Shown here piece by piece: positions 18,743 through 28,542 of a stretch of 64,000 nucleotides of DNA. This stretch comes from CALDUY01 sp046350255 (GTDB taxonomy: Bacteria > Planctomycetota > Planctomycetia > Gemmatales > Gemmataceae): assembly GCA_046350255.1 (NCBI GenBank), contig JAXMAV010000019.1:118085-182084 (forward strand), given 5' to 3'. The first letter of the stretch is position 1. Each line of letters opens with the position of its first letter. The translations under genes were made by a program, and so were the position numbers. Under the pieces are notes generated by a model, which made no database searches, was not told the DNA's origin, and saw nothing but the letters and a program-made list of their open reading frames with translations.

Positions 18743-18814
18743 CCCTGGACGGGCATCCGTCCAACTGTCCAGTCCAGGTCGTCCAACTGTCGGAATGGTA
18801 ACCATGCTCAGGCC

Positions 18815-20134
18815 CTACTCATCAAACGGAACTCGGCGAACGACGCGCGTACCTCGTCCGCTTTTGACTTCCTCAACCACGCCCTCTTTGACGAGGCGAT
18901 CGAGCACGCGCCGGGCCTTCTCGCCGGAAAATCCAGGCTGCACGCAGTCCCGGATGCGACCTAAGGTTACACCTTCACCCTGGGTGCCAGAGTCTTTGGT
19001 CAAAGTGTCGAGCGCCCGAAGGAACCGAGTTTCCTCGTCGCGCTCGCTCTGCCGTTGCCGGTCTTCAGCCTGGGCCTTGCGAGTCAGGATCGCTTCCTCG
19101 TCGGCATCGGTCGCGGTCTGAACGGTCACCTCCCAGGTGCGGCCCTGGAAGTCCTCGCCGAGGGTTCCCTCGTCAATCGTGACAGCCCACAACCCGGACT
19201 GCCCGCAACTCCCACCCGCCGCAAGTCGCAGCCTGGCCGGTTGCCCTGGGGCGTGCGGCTCTCGCCTATTGATCAGCAACCACTGACGGGCGAACTCGGC
19301 ACAACCAGCGAACGCCAGATCTTCCAATCCAAGCGGCTCAACCTTTCGGGTTGCCGGGCGATTGCAGTGATGCACCAGGACGGGGGTTGTCTTGGCTTCT
19401 AGGCAGGCATCAGCCACTGACCGAAGTAGAGGCCCCATTTGAAACAGGTTTGCGGCTTCGATGCCGGTGCTGCCCGCGAGCAGTGTGAGATAAAGCGGAT
19501 CGACGATAAGGACTCCGATCCCATCCGCAGCCAGTCCGTCGCGGAGTCGGAGCCGATGGGACGGGTCGGCCAGAGCCGGGAGCTTGAACATCCAGACGAT
19601 CGGCATCGCGGCCAGTGCCAGCCCGCGAGTGGCGCACACCCGGTTAGCAGTCTCCTTCAGAGTGAACGGACCGCTTTCCCCGGAGAGGACAGCCACCCGT
19701 TGGGGCTTGTATACATCGAACGCCCCGAGAAAAGGGGCTCCACTTGCGAGGCTGACGGCTAGGTCGATCGCGATGCTGGTTTTCAAGGACTTCATGGGCC
19801 CACCAAGCACAGTGGGCTGCCCTGCCACCATTAGCCGTTTGATCAGCCAAGTTGGTCGGTAATCCGTGGTGGCAAGCGTTTGGCTGTCGATGGGGCTCCA
19901 CCGCCAATCAGCGGGGTCCATCTGGTTAGGTGGCCGCTGGCTGGAGGCTGGAGGGAGCGGCTCCAGGGCATCGCCTGGGCGATACCTCGCAAGGGAGTCT
20001 GCCTCGCGCCGGCGGTACTCCTCCATTTCGTGCGGTGTGGGCTCCAGGTCGCCGACATCATGGGTGGCACCCCGACTGTTCGCACATGATCGCTCGCGAA
20101 GGTGATCAGCTGTTGTTTTCCTGGCCTGGTCCAT
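18815..20134 (-). CDS. AAA/RecA-fold ATPase (RepA-like) with C-terminal winged helix
   Basis: The ATG at 20134, preceded by GGGGAG, gives 439 residues. A divergent Walker A GGPMKSLKTS lies in the middle, preceded by WLIKRLMVAGQPTVLGG; a Walker B-like strand is GVLIVDPLYL; then PVLVHHCNR and FARQWLLINRR. The pattern fits the RepA/DnaB-type hexameric ATPases of plasmids and integrated elements. The C-terminal ~70 residues (GVTLGRIRDCVQPGFSGEKA, LDRLVKEGVVEEV) look like a winged helix. Probable role: replication helicase or loader of the element. It heads a minus-strand series with the small genes downstream. Confidence 0.75.
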   Translation of the reverse strand: MDQARKTTADHLRERSCANSRGATHDVGDLEPTPHEMEEYRRREADSLARYRPGDALEPLPPASSQRPPNQMDPADWRWSPIDSQTLATTDYRPTWLIKRLMVAGQPTVLGGPMKSLKTSIAIDLAVSLASGAPFLGAFDVYKPQRVAVLSGESGPFTLKETANRVCATRGLALAAMPIVWMFKLPALADPSHRLRLRDGLAADGIGVLIVDPLYLTLLAGSTGIEAANLFQMGPLLRSVADACLEAKTTPVLVHHCNRPATRKVEPLGLEDLAFAGCAEFARQWLLINRREPHAPGQPARLRLAAGGSCGQSGLWAVTIDEGTLGEDFQGRTWEVTVQTATDADEEAILTRKAQAEDRQRQSERDEETRFLRALDTLTKDSGTQGEGVTLGRIRDCVQPGFSGEKARRVLDRLVKEGVVEEVKSGRGTRVVRRVPFDE

Positions 20135-20139
20135 TTCGC

Positions 20140-20484
20140 CTAGTCTCCCCGGAGGATTTTCAGAGCCTCGGGCAGGAGGATTTTCAGAGCCTCGGGCAGT
20201 TCGTCGGCAAACTGTTTGCTGATCTGGTTCTCTATCGCAGCGATTAATGCACACTGTTCACTCGAAGACAATTGCAAGCGCTTTAGCAGGTTAGTGAGCC
20301 GCGATTGTTTCTCGCGGTCCGCCTGTTCAATCACCTGTTTAATAATCTGTTGCTGCCTATCCCGCCAGGCAACGGGACAGTCCCCTTCAAAGATGCCGCA
20401 GGCTTCTTTGTTACAAACGTGCTCGACGAGCTTGGCCTGCCGCACCGGATGCTTGCCAGATTTGTCATAGTGGGATAAACTCAT
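20140..20484 (-). CDS. Hypothetical protein (114 aa) with a C-terminal duplicated octapeptide
   Basis: This 114-residue protein starts at an ATG with AAGGAGC just upstream. It has a Cys-containing N-terminus (HVCNKEACGIFEGDC), a charged helical middle (QQQIIKQVIEQADREKQSR) and the duplicated LPEALKIL at its end, encoded by a tandem 24-base repeat. Its stop is 5 bases before the AAA ATPase start, so the two are likely co-translated. No known family is recognised. Confidence 0.6.
   Translation of the reverse strand: MSLSHYDKSGKHPVRQAKLVEHVCNKEACGIFEGDCPVAWRDRQQQIIKQVIEQADREKQSRLTNLLKRLQLSSSEQCALIAAIENQISKQFADELPEALKILLPEALKILRGD
20151..20198. repeat. Tandem 24-base repeat, two perfect copies
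   Basis: The unit ggaggattttcagagcctcg plus ggca occurs at 20151-20174 and 20175-20198 with no differences. It lengthens the C-terminus of the 114-residue protein by eight residues in frame. Such perfect short duplications usually mean recent slippage. Confidence 0.9.
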
Positions 20485-20511
20485 AATGCTCCTTGCTTAA
20501 ATTGCGATCTG

Positions 20512-20542
20512 GACCCTCGGTTGTCGCCAACAACCGAGGGTC
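20512..20542 (-). terminator. Perfect 13-bp hairpin at the end of the HTH gene
   Basis: gaccctcggttgt pairs with acaaccgagggtc around a 5-base loop. It begins at the stop codon of the 67-residue HTH gene and precedes the next gene's ribosome site by about 15 bases. No T run follows on the minus strand, so it may be an attenuator or RNA-stability element rather than a full terminator. Confidence 0.55.
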
Positions 20543-20744
20543 ACTTCTTTACCAGTTCAGTAGGCACATTCCCGCGCAGTACGGCTTCCACTTCATCCAG
20601 GTGAACGAGTACCTTCCGGCCTCCCGGCACCTTGAGCCGTTGCAGGAGTCCTCGGGTGACCAGCTTGGAAAGCGTGTCGTGATGCAGGCCGAAACGCCTG
20701 GCCGCACGCCTTAGTGAAACCCACTTGCAAACTTCCTCGGTCAT
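20541..20744 (-). CDS. Excisionase-like HTH protein
   Basis: A 67-residue protein from an ATG with GGAGAA at good distance. The body is one helix-turn-helix: WVSLRRAARRFGLHHDTLSKLVTRGLLQRLKVPGGRKVLVHLDEVEAVL, matching the excisionase/MerR-like small DNA-binding proteins of mobile elements. An upstream extension to 20858 is possible but has no good ribosome site. It is likely a regulator or directionality factor for this module. Confidence 0.65.
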   Translation of the reverse strand: MTEEVCKWVSLRRAARRFGLHHDTLSKLVTRGLLQRLKVPGGRKVLVHLDEVEAVLRGNVPTELVKK

Positions 20745-20841
20745 CGGGATTTCTCCAACCGACTGGGGTACTGGGACCAGTGGACCAGAATCATGTAAAA
20801 TCTCCAAACTCGGTCTGATGTCCATCACGGACAGCCCGATG

Positions 20842-21168
20842 TCACAGGCCAGCGGCATCCAGCTTCTTTGCGGTCACCGCCTGGCGGACGTTGCGCACGG
20901 CGGGCGTTTCCACGGGCAGAGGAGATTCTTCGCCCCGGGACGACGCGAGTTGCTGCAGAAACCGGCGCAGGGAGTTCTCGGTGGTGTAAAACTGCCTGCC
21001 GATGTTTCCAGCCTCGAGACGGTGCCGTATGCCACCTACCTTCACGCCGTGGCGGATCCAGCGCCAGACCGTGGGGGGAGACACGCGGAGCCGGCGGGCC
21101 ACCTCGGATAGTTTCAGCCCGCCATCGCTCAGAATCTCATCCAGAAGCGTTTCGGTGTTTGATGGCAC
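20842..21168 (-). CDS. DUF1580-like HTH protein
   Basis: The GTG at 21168 with GGAG about 8 bases upstream gives 108 residues; the longer frame to 21363 has an implausible hydrophobic and Cys-rich lead. The protein has an HTH (LKLSEVARRLRVSPPTVWRWIRHGVKVGG) and then IRHRLEAGNIGRQFYTTENSLRRFL, the pattern of the planctomycete DUF1580 small HTH proteins. It is the first gene of the minus-strand module and could be its regulator. AT-richer sequence upstream (21250-21470) is the likely promoter area. Confidence 0.65.
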   Translation of the reverse strand: MPSNTETLLDEILSDGGLKLSEVARRLRVSPPTVWRWIRHGVKVGGIRHRLEAGNIGRQFYTTENSLRRFLQQLASSRGEESPLPVETPAVRNVRQAVTAKKLDAAGL

Positions 21169-21861
21169 TGTCCATCTCCATGAGTGAGAATGTCCGCGCA
21201 ACCTCAGTTGCTGTGAACGAAGGCAGAAGTGGCGCCTGGACAAAATAGCAGGTGCCCTAATGAGGAGTAGCAGAAACCAACACTCGCAACAAGGTTGCGA
21301 CCAGTTGCGTGGAAAAATGGTTTCTTCCCGCAAATCTTCATAGTGACACTGCAATGACATCATTCTGGTAGTACATTGGTTTCATTCTGATATGAGTGTG
21401 AGAGTGGCGATTTCTCGGTGTGTTATACTCGAGCAATCGCCCCTTGTGTATATACCCGGAATATATCCGCGTGTTCAGTATCTCCTATCCGGCTGCTTCG
21501 GCAAGGAGTTGCGTTGCTGCCGGGGCGGGTGGAAGGCGATAGCCCGGGGGAGCGTGACGGGATGCCATGATGATTCCCTTGACTGACATCCGAGCCAGGG
21601 CCTGCTTCACGGCACCTCTTCGCCATGCAGCCGCTGCGGCGGGATAGTTCGTTCAGCGGCATCGTGGTGGTCATGCGGCGTATCCGCCTCAGCCAGATGG
21701 CCATCAGGGCGTAGGGCTCTGCGAACCCGGAGGCGGGAGCTTTGGGCCAGCCTTCCTGTGTGCTATTGGGTCTGCCACGCGGATTTGTGACGGTGATTTT
21801 CACCCCGAACCGGCCGAATGCCTCCTGAGCCAGATGGTAGACCAGCGTAACCAGGGAGTTT
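21169..21861. other. Gene-poor stretch with probable promoter region
   Basis: The part next to the DUF1580-like gene (about 21250-21470) is clearly richer in A and T than its surroundings and is a plausible promoter or operator region. An open frame on the minus strand at 21423-21803 includes GFAEPYALMAIWLRRIRRM and could be a decayed gene, but I recognise no family and see no good ribosome site. Nothing else is supported. Confidence 0.4.
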
Positions 21862-22272
21862 CATACCCGGGGCCGCTGGAGGGCTGCCGCGTTGGTAGGA
21901 TAGCCTCTGCGCCCTTTCCCGGGGACAGGAAGCACCGATGATCCGCGTCCCCCCCGATACCGAGCGGGCTGTACTGGAGTCGGCGTTCCGGGTGAATGCT
22001 GACCACAAGCTCCGCGACCGATTCCAGATCGTCCTGTGGGCGGGCGCGGGTACACGCCAACAAGCGGGAGAGCCCTAAGGACGCCACCCGCCGGACCAGG
22101 CTGAACAAGACGGGGCGAGCCACCTACAACCGGCTGTTCGACGCGCTCGGCGACCTGAAGCAATCGATCCGCAACAGTCTGTTCGACTTCCAGAAGCTCC
22201 GGCACCGCGTCGCTCATCCAAGGTGGTTACCCCGGACGGCCGACACCGACAGCCTCACCCGACCTGTGAATG
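21862..22272 (+). mobile_element. IS630-like element, internally deleted (copy 1)
   Basis: About 410 bases with related terminal inverted repeats: the right end reads gacagcctcacccgacctgtg, the left end is a diverged complement. Inside, a transposase start (MIRVPPDTERAVLESAFRVN) is joined after a break to the transposase end (TYNRLFDALGDLKQSIRNSL...QKLRHRVAH). The catalytic middle is missing. The same arrangement occurs at 28543-28950, and a related element lies inverted at 36844-37143. Confidence 0.75.
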
Positions 22273-22558
22273 TGACAATCGATTCGGCACCAGGTCTGCC
22301 CTCAGCAGGCGAGCAAATCCGCTCCGCGAAACTCCACGTTTTCCGCAAGTTAGAACGCCCGTGGAACTGACGCAGATGAAGGCGCGGTGGCGGCGTGAGT
22401 TGCCGGTTGTTGCGCGTTCCCCGAAGCCCGACACTCCTGTTGCCAGCTACCCGGCGACAACGGAGTCACGTCCAGGGCAGGAGAATTGTCCGAGTTGTTG
22501 TGGTGTCCGTTGAGTTTGTTTGCCTGATAAAAGGTAAAGAGGGAGGGGACGAAGAGGT

Positions 22559-22748
22559 GCAGGCCTTCGAGTTGCGTCTGCTTCTGTCGAAGGATCCGCC
22601 CAGAGGAGAACTGAAAGCCGATGATCCGTGGTATAACAACGAGAACTTGACCCTGGAGGTGCTCGACTTCTGAAAGCGCAATGCCGATCTGGTCACCCTG
22701 TTCGGCGTGCGAAACGGCGATCGGCCGCGACGGCTTGCTGGGCGACCC
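22559..22748 (+). pseudogene. Remnant of a CHAT-domain gene
   Basis: Aligned by eye with the larger CHAT gene, this piece matches FESKLILSQDQP, LNNEISAREVLDHWKLNADL and VTLSACETA...GDGLLG, in order, but with stops and frame changes (LRLLLSKDPP, YNNENLTLEVLDF, then a frame encoding SACETA...GRDGLLGD). It is probably the end of a second, mostly deleted CHAT gene. Where the large gene has gatcttggt this copy keeps gatctggt, showing the ancestral frame. Confidence 0.65.
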
Positions 22749-22843
22749 AGAGCAAGACCGTTTGGCCACTTTTCTCGTTGGCTTGCTGGCGGAGGGGCTT
22801 TATCCTCCTCTCAAAGCCTTGTGCAGAACCCGGAGAAACACCG

Positions 22844-24711
22844 ATGGTGGAGTCTTCCTTGCTGATTGATCTGGTCGCTCGCTGGGAAGCGGCCCGGGAA
22901 GCGGGCACCCCATTGACCCCGGAAGAGTTGTGTGCCGACTGCCCGGAAATGCTGGAACCCCTGCGGCAGGCCCTGGTCAAGTCGCACGGCCTGGCGCTGC
23001 CCCGTATCGCAGCCATTCGAAGGAGCCACCAGTTCCTTTTTACCACCGGTTCCCTACGCCTCCGACGACGCGGCCAATCGCTGCGGAGAGGCCGTGGCCG
23101 GCTACACGCTGGTGCGTGAACTGGGCCACGGCGGCTTTGGCCAGGTCTTTGAAGCCGAAGACCCCCTCCTCAAACGCCGAGTGGCCATCAAGTTCCTGCA
23201 CAGCAAGGCTCTGCAACGCCTGCAAAGCTCCGAGCAGTTCCTCGGAGAAGCCCAGGCGATGGTGCAGGCCTGAGCAACGATCACGTGGTGCCGATCTACC
23301 ACGTCGGTCAGCACGGGATGAATCTGCTGCTGGTCATGCCCCTGCTAGCTGGGGAGACGCTGGCGGCCAGGCTCAAGCGGCAAGGTATCTTGCCGCTGCC
23401 CGAGTTCGTTCGCATCGCTCGAGAACTGGCCCAGGGACTGCTCGCCATCCACGCCAAGGGGCTCATTCACCGCGACCTCAAGCCGGCCAACATCTGGCTG
23501 GAAGCCGGCACCGGCCGCGTCAAGATCCTGGATCTCGGCCTGGCGGAGGAGGTGACCAACCTGTGCCAGGGCGGCAGTGCCGGGACCCCGGCCTACATGT
23601 CGCCCGAGCAGGTCGAGGGCAAGTCCCTCGACTTCCGTTCGGATCTCTTCAGCCTGGGGGCCGTCTTCTACGAGTGCTCGACTTCCGCCCGCAAGGCGTT
23701 CCCCGGCAATACTATCAACGCCACCATCAACGCGGTACTGCGGGACACCCCCATACCACTGGGCCAGGTGAACCCGGCAACACCACCGGCCATGCGCCAA
23801 CTGGTCGCGACCTTGCTCGAGAAGGACTGCACGCAACGCCCCGTGTCGGCCCAGGCCGTACTGGATGCCCTGCCGCTACCCAGTGAGACCAGCAGCGTCA
23901 CGCCGGTCGATCCGCCCGTTGCTCCCGTCAGGACGGCGTTGACCCTGGCTGGTCGGTGGTGCAGGAGCCGCTGCCGTCTTGCTCACCGCGGTTCTCGTGT
24001 GGTGGATGCAGCGACCGCAACCCAGCGGTCCCATCACGGAACCGCCGCCGACGATCCCTGCCGCTTCGCTTGCCATCCTCGACCTGGAAGTGACTCCGCT
24101 GAAACCGGAGGCCGACGGCTATCGACCGCTCGAACCGCTCAGCAAAACCACCCTGCCGCGCATCAGCACCAACCACTGCATCGAGGCGCGGGCCCGGCTG
24201 TCTCGCCTGGCCTACTGCTACCTGGTGCTGCACTGCTCGACCGGCCAGAGTGTGCTGCTCTTCCCACGAAGCGCGGAAACCCCTCCGCCGCTCACCGATC
24301 AACCCAGGTACCCCCCCCGAGGCGAAACCGTGGCCTATCAACTGGATGACGGCCCTGGGGTCTGGGCCGTCTCGGTGGTAGCGTCGGAGAAACCACTGCC
24401 CAGCTACCGGGACTGGCTGGTGGCCCACCCCAACAACCCGTGGAAGGCCGAGTTGAACGCGAATCAACTCGATCGGGTGCTGTTCGACGACGGGCAAAAC
24501 CTGGATACGCCCAACGCCGGCGGTGGCTTCACCCGGATGTCGCGGGGCGAGAAGAAAGCAGTGAAGGTGCTGGGCCGGGCGCAACTGGAACCGCTGGTGG
24601 ACTGGTGGAAGAGCACCAGCGGCGGCGTGGTAAAGGTGGTGGCCTTCCCGGTGCGCGCCGAAGTAACCCCAGGCGAGAGCGTGTATCCGTCCCCCGAAAC
24701 GAGGAGTCGTC
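22844..24711 (+). pseudogene. Membrane Ser/Thr protein kinase, broken by frameshifts
   Basis: Joined across frames this is a Hanks-type kinase: N-terminal helices (MVESSLLIDLVARWEAAREA), Gly loop GHGGFGQVFEAED, Lys in VAIKFL, catalytic HRDLKPAN, DLG in place of DFG, GTPAYMSPEQ, a membrane segment (AAAVLLTAVLVWW around 23975) and an extracytoplasmic domain of ~230 residues. Frame changes fall at about 23010, 23270 and 23955, and the end is blurred by another near 24660. The ATG at 22844 follows CGGAGA. It is followed at once by a secreted TPR-CHAT gene, a pairing that suggests a signalling pathway that has since decayed. End coordinate approximate. Confidence 0.8.
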
Positions 24712-27700
24712 ATGCGCCTGTTGTGTGCGTTGCTACTGGTGGTGCTGCTGAGCACCGTGAGCCTGGCACAGGAGAAGCCGCTGTCGCAGGCCGAGCTGGC
24801 CAGCAAGCCGCTGTACGAGCGAGTGCTCAACAAGGCCGATGCCAGCAAGGCCGCGGAGTTGGTGCAGCACTGGGACAAATGCATGGATACTGAAGACTGG
24901 GCGGAGGCCAGGATGGTCGCTCAGGCGTTGATTGACTTCCGCACCCAGAAGCAAGGGGCCGACCACTGGGAAGTGACGGATGCGCGGCTACTCCACAAGC
25001 GGGGTGGACATCGAATCCAAGCTCACGCTCGAGCAGCGAGCCGAGTTGAGCAGAACGTACCAACGAGCCCAGGAAGGCTCGAATCCTAGAGGACAAGGGG
25101 CAATTCGCGGCGGCGGCTAAGATCTGGGAACAGATCGTCGCGACCCGCAAGAAGCTCCTGGGGAGAACCATCCCCTCTATGCCCTAAGCCTGAACAACCT
25201 CGCGGTGCAGTACATGGAGATGGGTTCGTATGACAAGGCCGAGCCGCTCCACCTCCAGGCCCGCGACCTGCGCAAGAAGCTCCTGGGGGAGAACCACCCC
25301 GCCTATGCCACCAGCCTGAACAACCTCGCTAGGCTGTACAAGGAGATGGGTTCGTCCGCCAAGGCCGAGCCGCTCTACCTCCAGGCCCGCGACCTGCGCA
25401 AGAAGCTCCTGGGGGAGAACCACCCCGCCTATGCCACCAGCCTGAACAACCTCGCGGCGCTGTACAAGGACATGGGTTCGTATGACAAGGCCGAGCCGCT
25501 CTACCTCCACGCCCGCGACCTGCGCAAGAAGCTCTTGGGGGAAAACCATCCCCTCTATGCCCTAAGCCTGAACAACCTCGCGGTGTTGTACCAGGCGATG
25601 GGTTCGTATGACAAGGCCGAGCCGCTCTACCTCCAGGCCCGCGACCTGCGCGGAAGCTCCTGGGGAGAACCATCCCCTCTATGCCCAAGCTTTCCTCTCC
25701 GAACACGGCAGGCAACCTCGCGGTGCTGTACTTGGCGATGACTCGCATCGACAAGGCCGAGCCGTTCATGCTCCAGGCCCGCGACCTGTACAAGAAGCTT
25801 CGGGGGAACCACCCCGACTATGCCACCAGCCTGATCAACCTCGCGTTGCTGCTGTACAAGGAGATACCGTCCGCCAAGGCCGAGCCGCTCATGCTCCAGG
25901 CCCGCGACCGTATACAAGAAGCTCCTAAAGCAAGGTGGTAGCCTGAACAACCTCGCGGGGCTTTAAGGCACTGATGGGTTCGCACGACAAGGCCGAGCTG
26001 CTCACCTTCCAGGCCCGCAGGGACTCCAAGAAGCTTCTGGGGGAGAACCATCCCGATCATGCCCAAAGCTCGGAACAACTGCGCGGGCTGTACTGGGCGA
26101 TGGCTTTGTACGACAAGGCCGAGCCGCTCATGCTCCAGGCCCGCGACCTGCACAAGAAGCTCCTGGGGGAGAACCACCCCGCCTATGCCCTCAGCCTGGA
26201 AATCAACCTCAAGGCGTTGCTGTACAATTCGATGGGTTCGGCACGACAAGGCCGAGCCGCTCTACCTCCAGGCCCGCGACCTCCAGCAATGTTTCTGGGG
26301 GAGAAACCGGCCCCGACTATGCCCTCAGCCTGAACAACCTCGCGCGCTGTACGAGGCGATGGGTTCGCACGACAAGGCCGAGCCGCTCATGCTCCAGGCC
26401 CGCGACCTGTACAAGAAGCTTCTGGGAGAACCATCCCGACTATGCCCGAAGCCTGGACAACCTCGCGGTTCTGTACGGTGCGATGGGCTCGCACGACAAG
26501 GCCGAGCCGCTGCTGCGCGAGTGTACCCGCAGCTACGAGATGAGCCGGCTGGCCCGCGGCACCGGCTTCCAACGGGCCATCGGTGGCCAAGGGCAAAATC
26601 CGTACTTCTTCTTGGCGACTGTGTCGGCCCGGCTCGAGCAGGCTCAGCCGGCCTACGAAGCAGTGGAACGCAGCCTGGCCCGGGCCTTCCTCGATGTGCA
26701 GGCCCAGCGCCGTGGCCAGGGGCTCAGCGAGAAGCAGCAAGCCCGACGGAAGCGGCTGGTCGAAGCCCTCAACCCGCTGGAGAAGCGCATCGCCGTGCTG
26801 CTGAACCGTCCAAAGTTGCCCGAAGCAGAGACCAGGGAACTGGCCGAGAAAATCGAGGCCCGACGCAAGCTGAACTTCGAACTGGCCGACCTGGCCGCCG
26901 AGGTGAGCCAGCAAGAGGTCAGCGACTTCGCCACGATCCAGAAGGCGATTCCCAGGGGCCACGCCCTGCTCACCTGGGTCGATGTCGTCGGTAGCAAGGG
27001 AAAAGGGCAGATCCACGAGCACTGGGCGTGCGTGGTGCGATCCAGCGGCGAGCCGTTCTGGGTGCCGTTGCCCGGCAGTGGCGCGAAGGGAAAGTGGAGC
27101 AACCAGGATACTCTCCTGCCTGTGCTGTTCCGCCAGGCGATCGTTCAGGGCAAGCCGCCCGAGGAGTTGACCCGGCAACTGCGCAAGCAGCGCCTCGAGC
27201 CGGTGCTGGCTCACCTCAACAGGCACGGCATCACGCAGTTGTATGTCGTCGGCGTGGAGGCGATGGCCGGCATTCCAGGAGGTGCTGGCCCCGGAGTTCA
27301 CGATCACATGCGTCTTCGACTGCAACACCTGGCCCGCCTGCCCAGGAAGCCCAGCTATGCGAACACCTTGCTGGCCGTGGGCGATCCCATCTACGAGGTG
27401 AAGAAGGCTCGCAGCATCACGCCGACGGCGTTGCCGCCACATGGCCTGCTGGTGCAGGAGGTGCTGGCCACGGGAGCGGCAGGCAAGGCGGGGCTGCGTG
27501 CCGGCGACGTGCTGCTGCGGTGTGGCCCCACCCAGGTAGAGACGTTCGACGAACTTCGCGAGGCGATGCAGAAATTAGCCCGCGACGGCGCGAAGCAAGC
27601 GGAACTGCGAGTCTGGCGTGTGGACGACAGCAACAAGGTTCGCGAGTTCGCCATCCAGTTGCCGCTGGGGCCGTGGGGCGTGGCGTTGGAACGCGAGCCA

Positions 27701-28540
27701 GCTCGCGTGGCGATCGCCAACCGCCGCAAGAGCGAGGAACTCTTTGCCAAACTGGGCCGCAGAGAACCGTTGAAGGATCTGCCTGGCTCGCGCTGGGAAG
27801 TGAGCCGTATTGCCGCGCTGTTCCCCAGGCCAACGGTGTTGCTGGACGGCAAGGCCAGCGAGGCGACCGTCGAGGCGTTGCGGCGGTCCGGCGAGTTGGG
27901 CAAGTTCCGCTACCTGCACTTTGCCACCCACGGCAAGGGCAATAACGTGACCGCCTTTGAGAGCAAGCTGATCCTGAGTCAGGATCAGCCGAGGGGGGAA
28001 AATCAGCGTGCGAGCCGTGGCTGAACAACGAGATCTCGGCCCGCGAGGTGCTGGACCACTGGAAGCTCAACGCGGATCTTGGTGACGCTGTCGGCGTGTG
28101 AGACGGCACCGGGCCGGCAAGGCGGCGGCGACGGCCTGCTGGGCTTCGCCCAGGCATTCCTGCTGTGCGGGGCACGGTCGGTGTGCATCAGTTCAGAGGG
28201 TTATACGGCCACGGCCTTGCTGATGCAACGCTTCTACCAGAACCTACTGGGCAAGAGGGCCGGCAGCAAGCCGATGACGAAGATCAAGGCGTTGCAAGAG
28301 GCCAAGCAGTGGCTGCGGGAGTTGAGCAACCAGGAGGCGTTGGCAGCGACAGCGGAACTCAAGGGCGGCGTGGTGCGTGGCGCGAGCCGTGGCGAGATCC
28401 AGATCAGCAAGCGTCTGGATCCCAAGGCCCCTGCCGAGCAGAAGCCATTCGCCCACCCGCAGTTCTGGTCCGCCTTCCTCCTGCTGGGCGACCCCGGAGT
28501 GACCTTCTTGGCTACGACGCATCACGTTCAACTGGCCTTA
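24712..28540 (+). pseudogene. Secreted TPR-CHAT protease-like protein with embedded PDZ domain, many frameshifts
   Basis: GAGGAG precedes an ATG encoding a signal peptide (MRLLCALLLVVLLSTVSLAQ). After a helical region come about eleven 42-residue TPR units of kinesin-light-chain type (25158-26520), then a helical linker and a CHAT caspase-like domain. The CHAT part keeps His in LHFATHG and Cys in TLSACETA, the expected dyad. Between VGDPIYEV and KLGRREPLKDLPGS lies a PDZ domain (GLLVQEVLATGAAGKAGLRAGDVLL). Frame changes occur at about 25000, 25075, 25160, 25655, several more in the repeats, two compensating near 27290-27330, and a one-base insertion near 28077. It ends in FLLLGDPGVTF just before an IS630-like element. 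Confidence 0.82.
25158..26520 (+). repeat. Tandem ~126-base coding repeats (TPR units)
   Basis: About eleven units, each roughly 126 bases and opening with (g)agaaccacccc or gagaaccatcccc, encode NHPxYAxSLNNLAxLYxxMGSYDKAEPLYLQARDLxKKLLGE-type TPRs. The first four are nearly identical; later ones diverge and carry single-base losses, often in the G run of ctgggggagaacc (five G in intact units, four or three at about 25155, 25657 and 26427). It is coding repeat, not CRISPR. Confidence 0.88.
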
Positions 28541-28542
28541 CC

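Noticed and set aside
21423..21803. 126-residue minus-strand frame
   Set aside because: No ribosome site, no recognised domain and a Ser/Arg-rich end; listed only as possible decayed sequence.
25158..26520. Regular ~126-base repeats as a possible CRISPR array
   Set aside because: The units are far too long, contiguous without spacers and encode TPR helices.
8452..28540. Uniform sequencing error as the cause of all frameshifts
   Set aside because: Large genes on both flanks, and hsdR within the region, are free of breaks; error remains possible for individual homopolymer sites.
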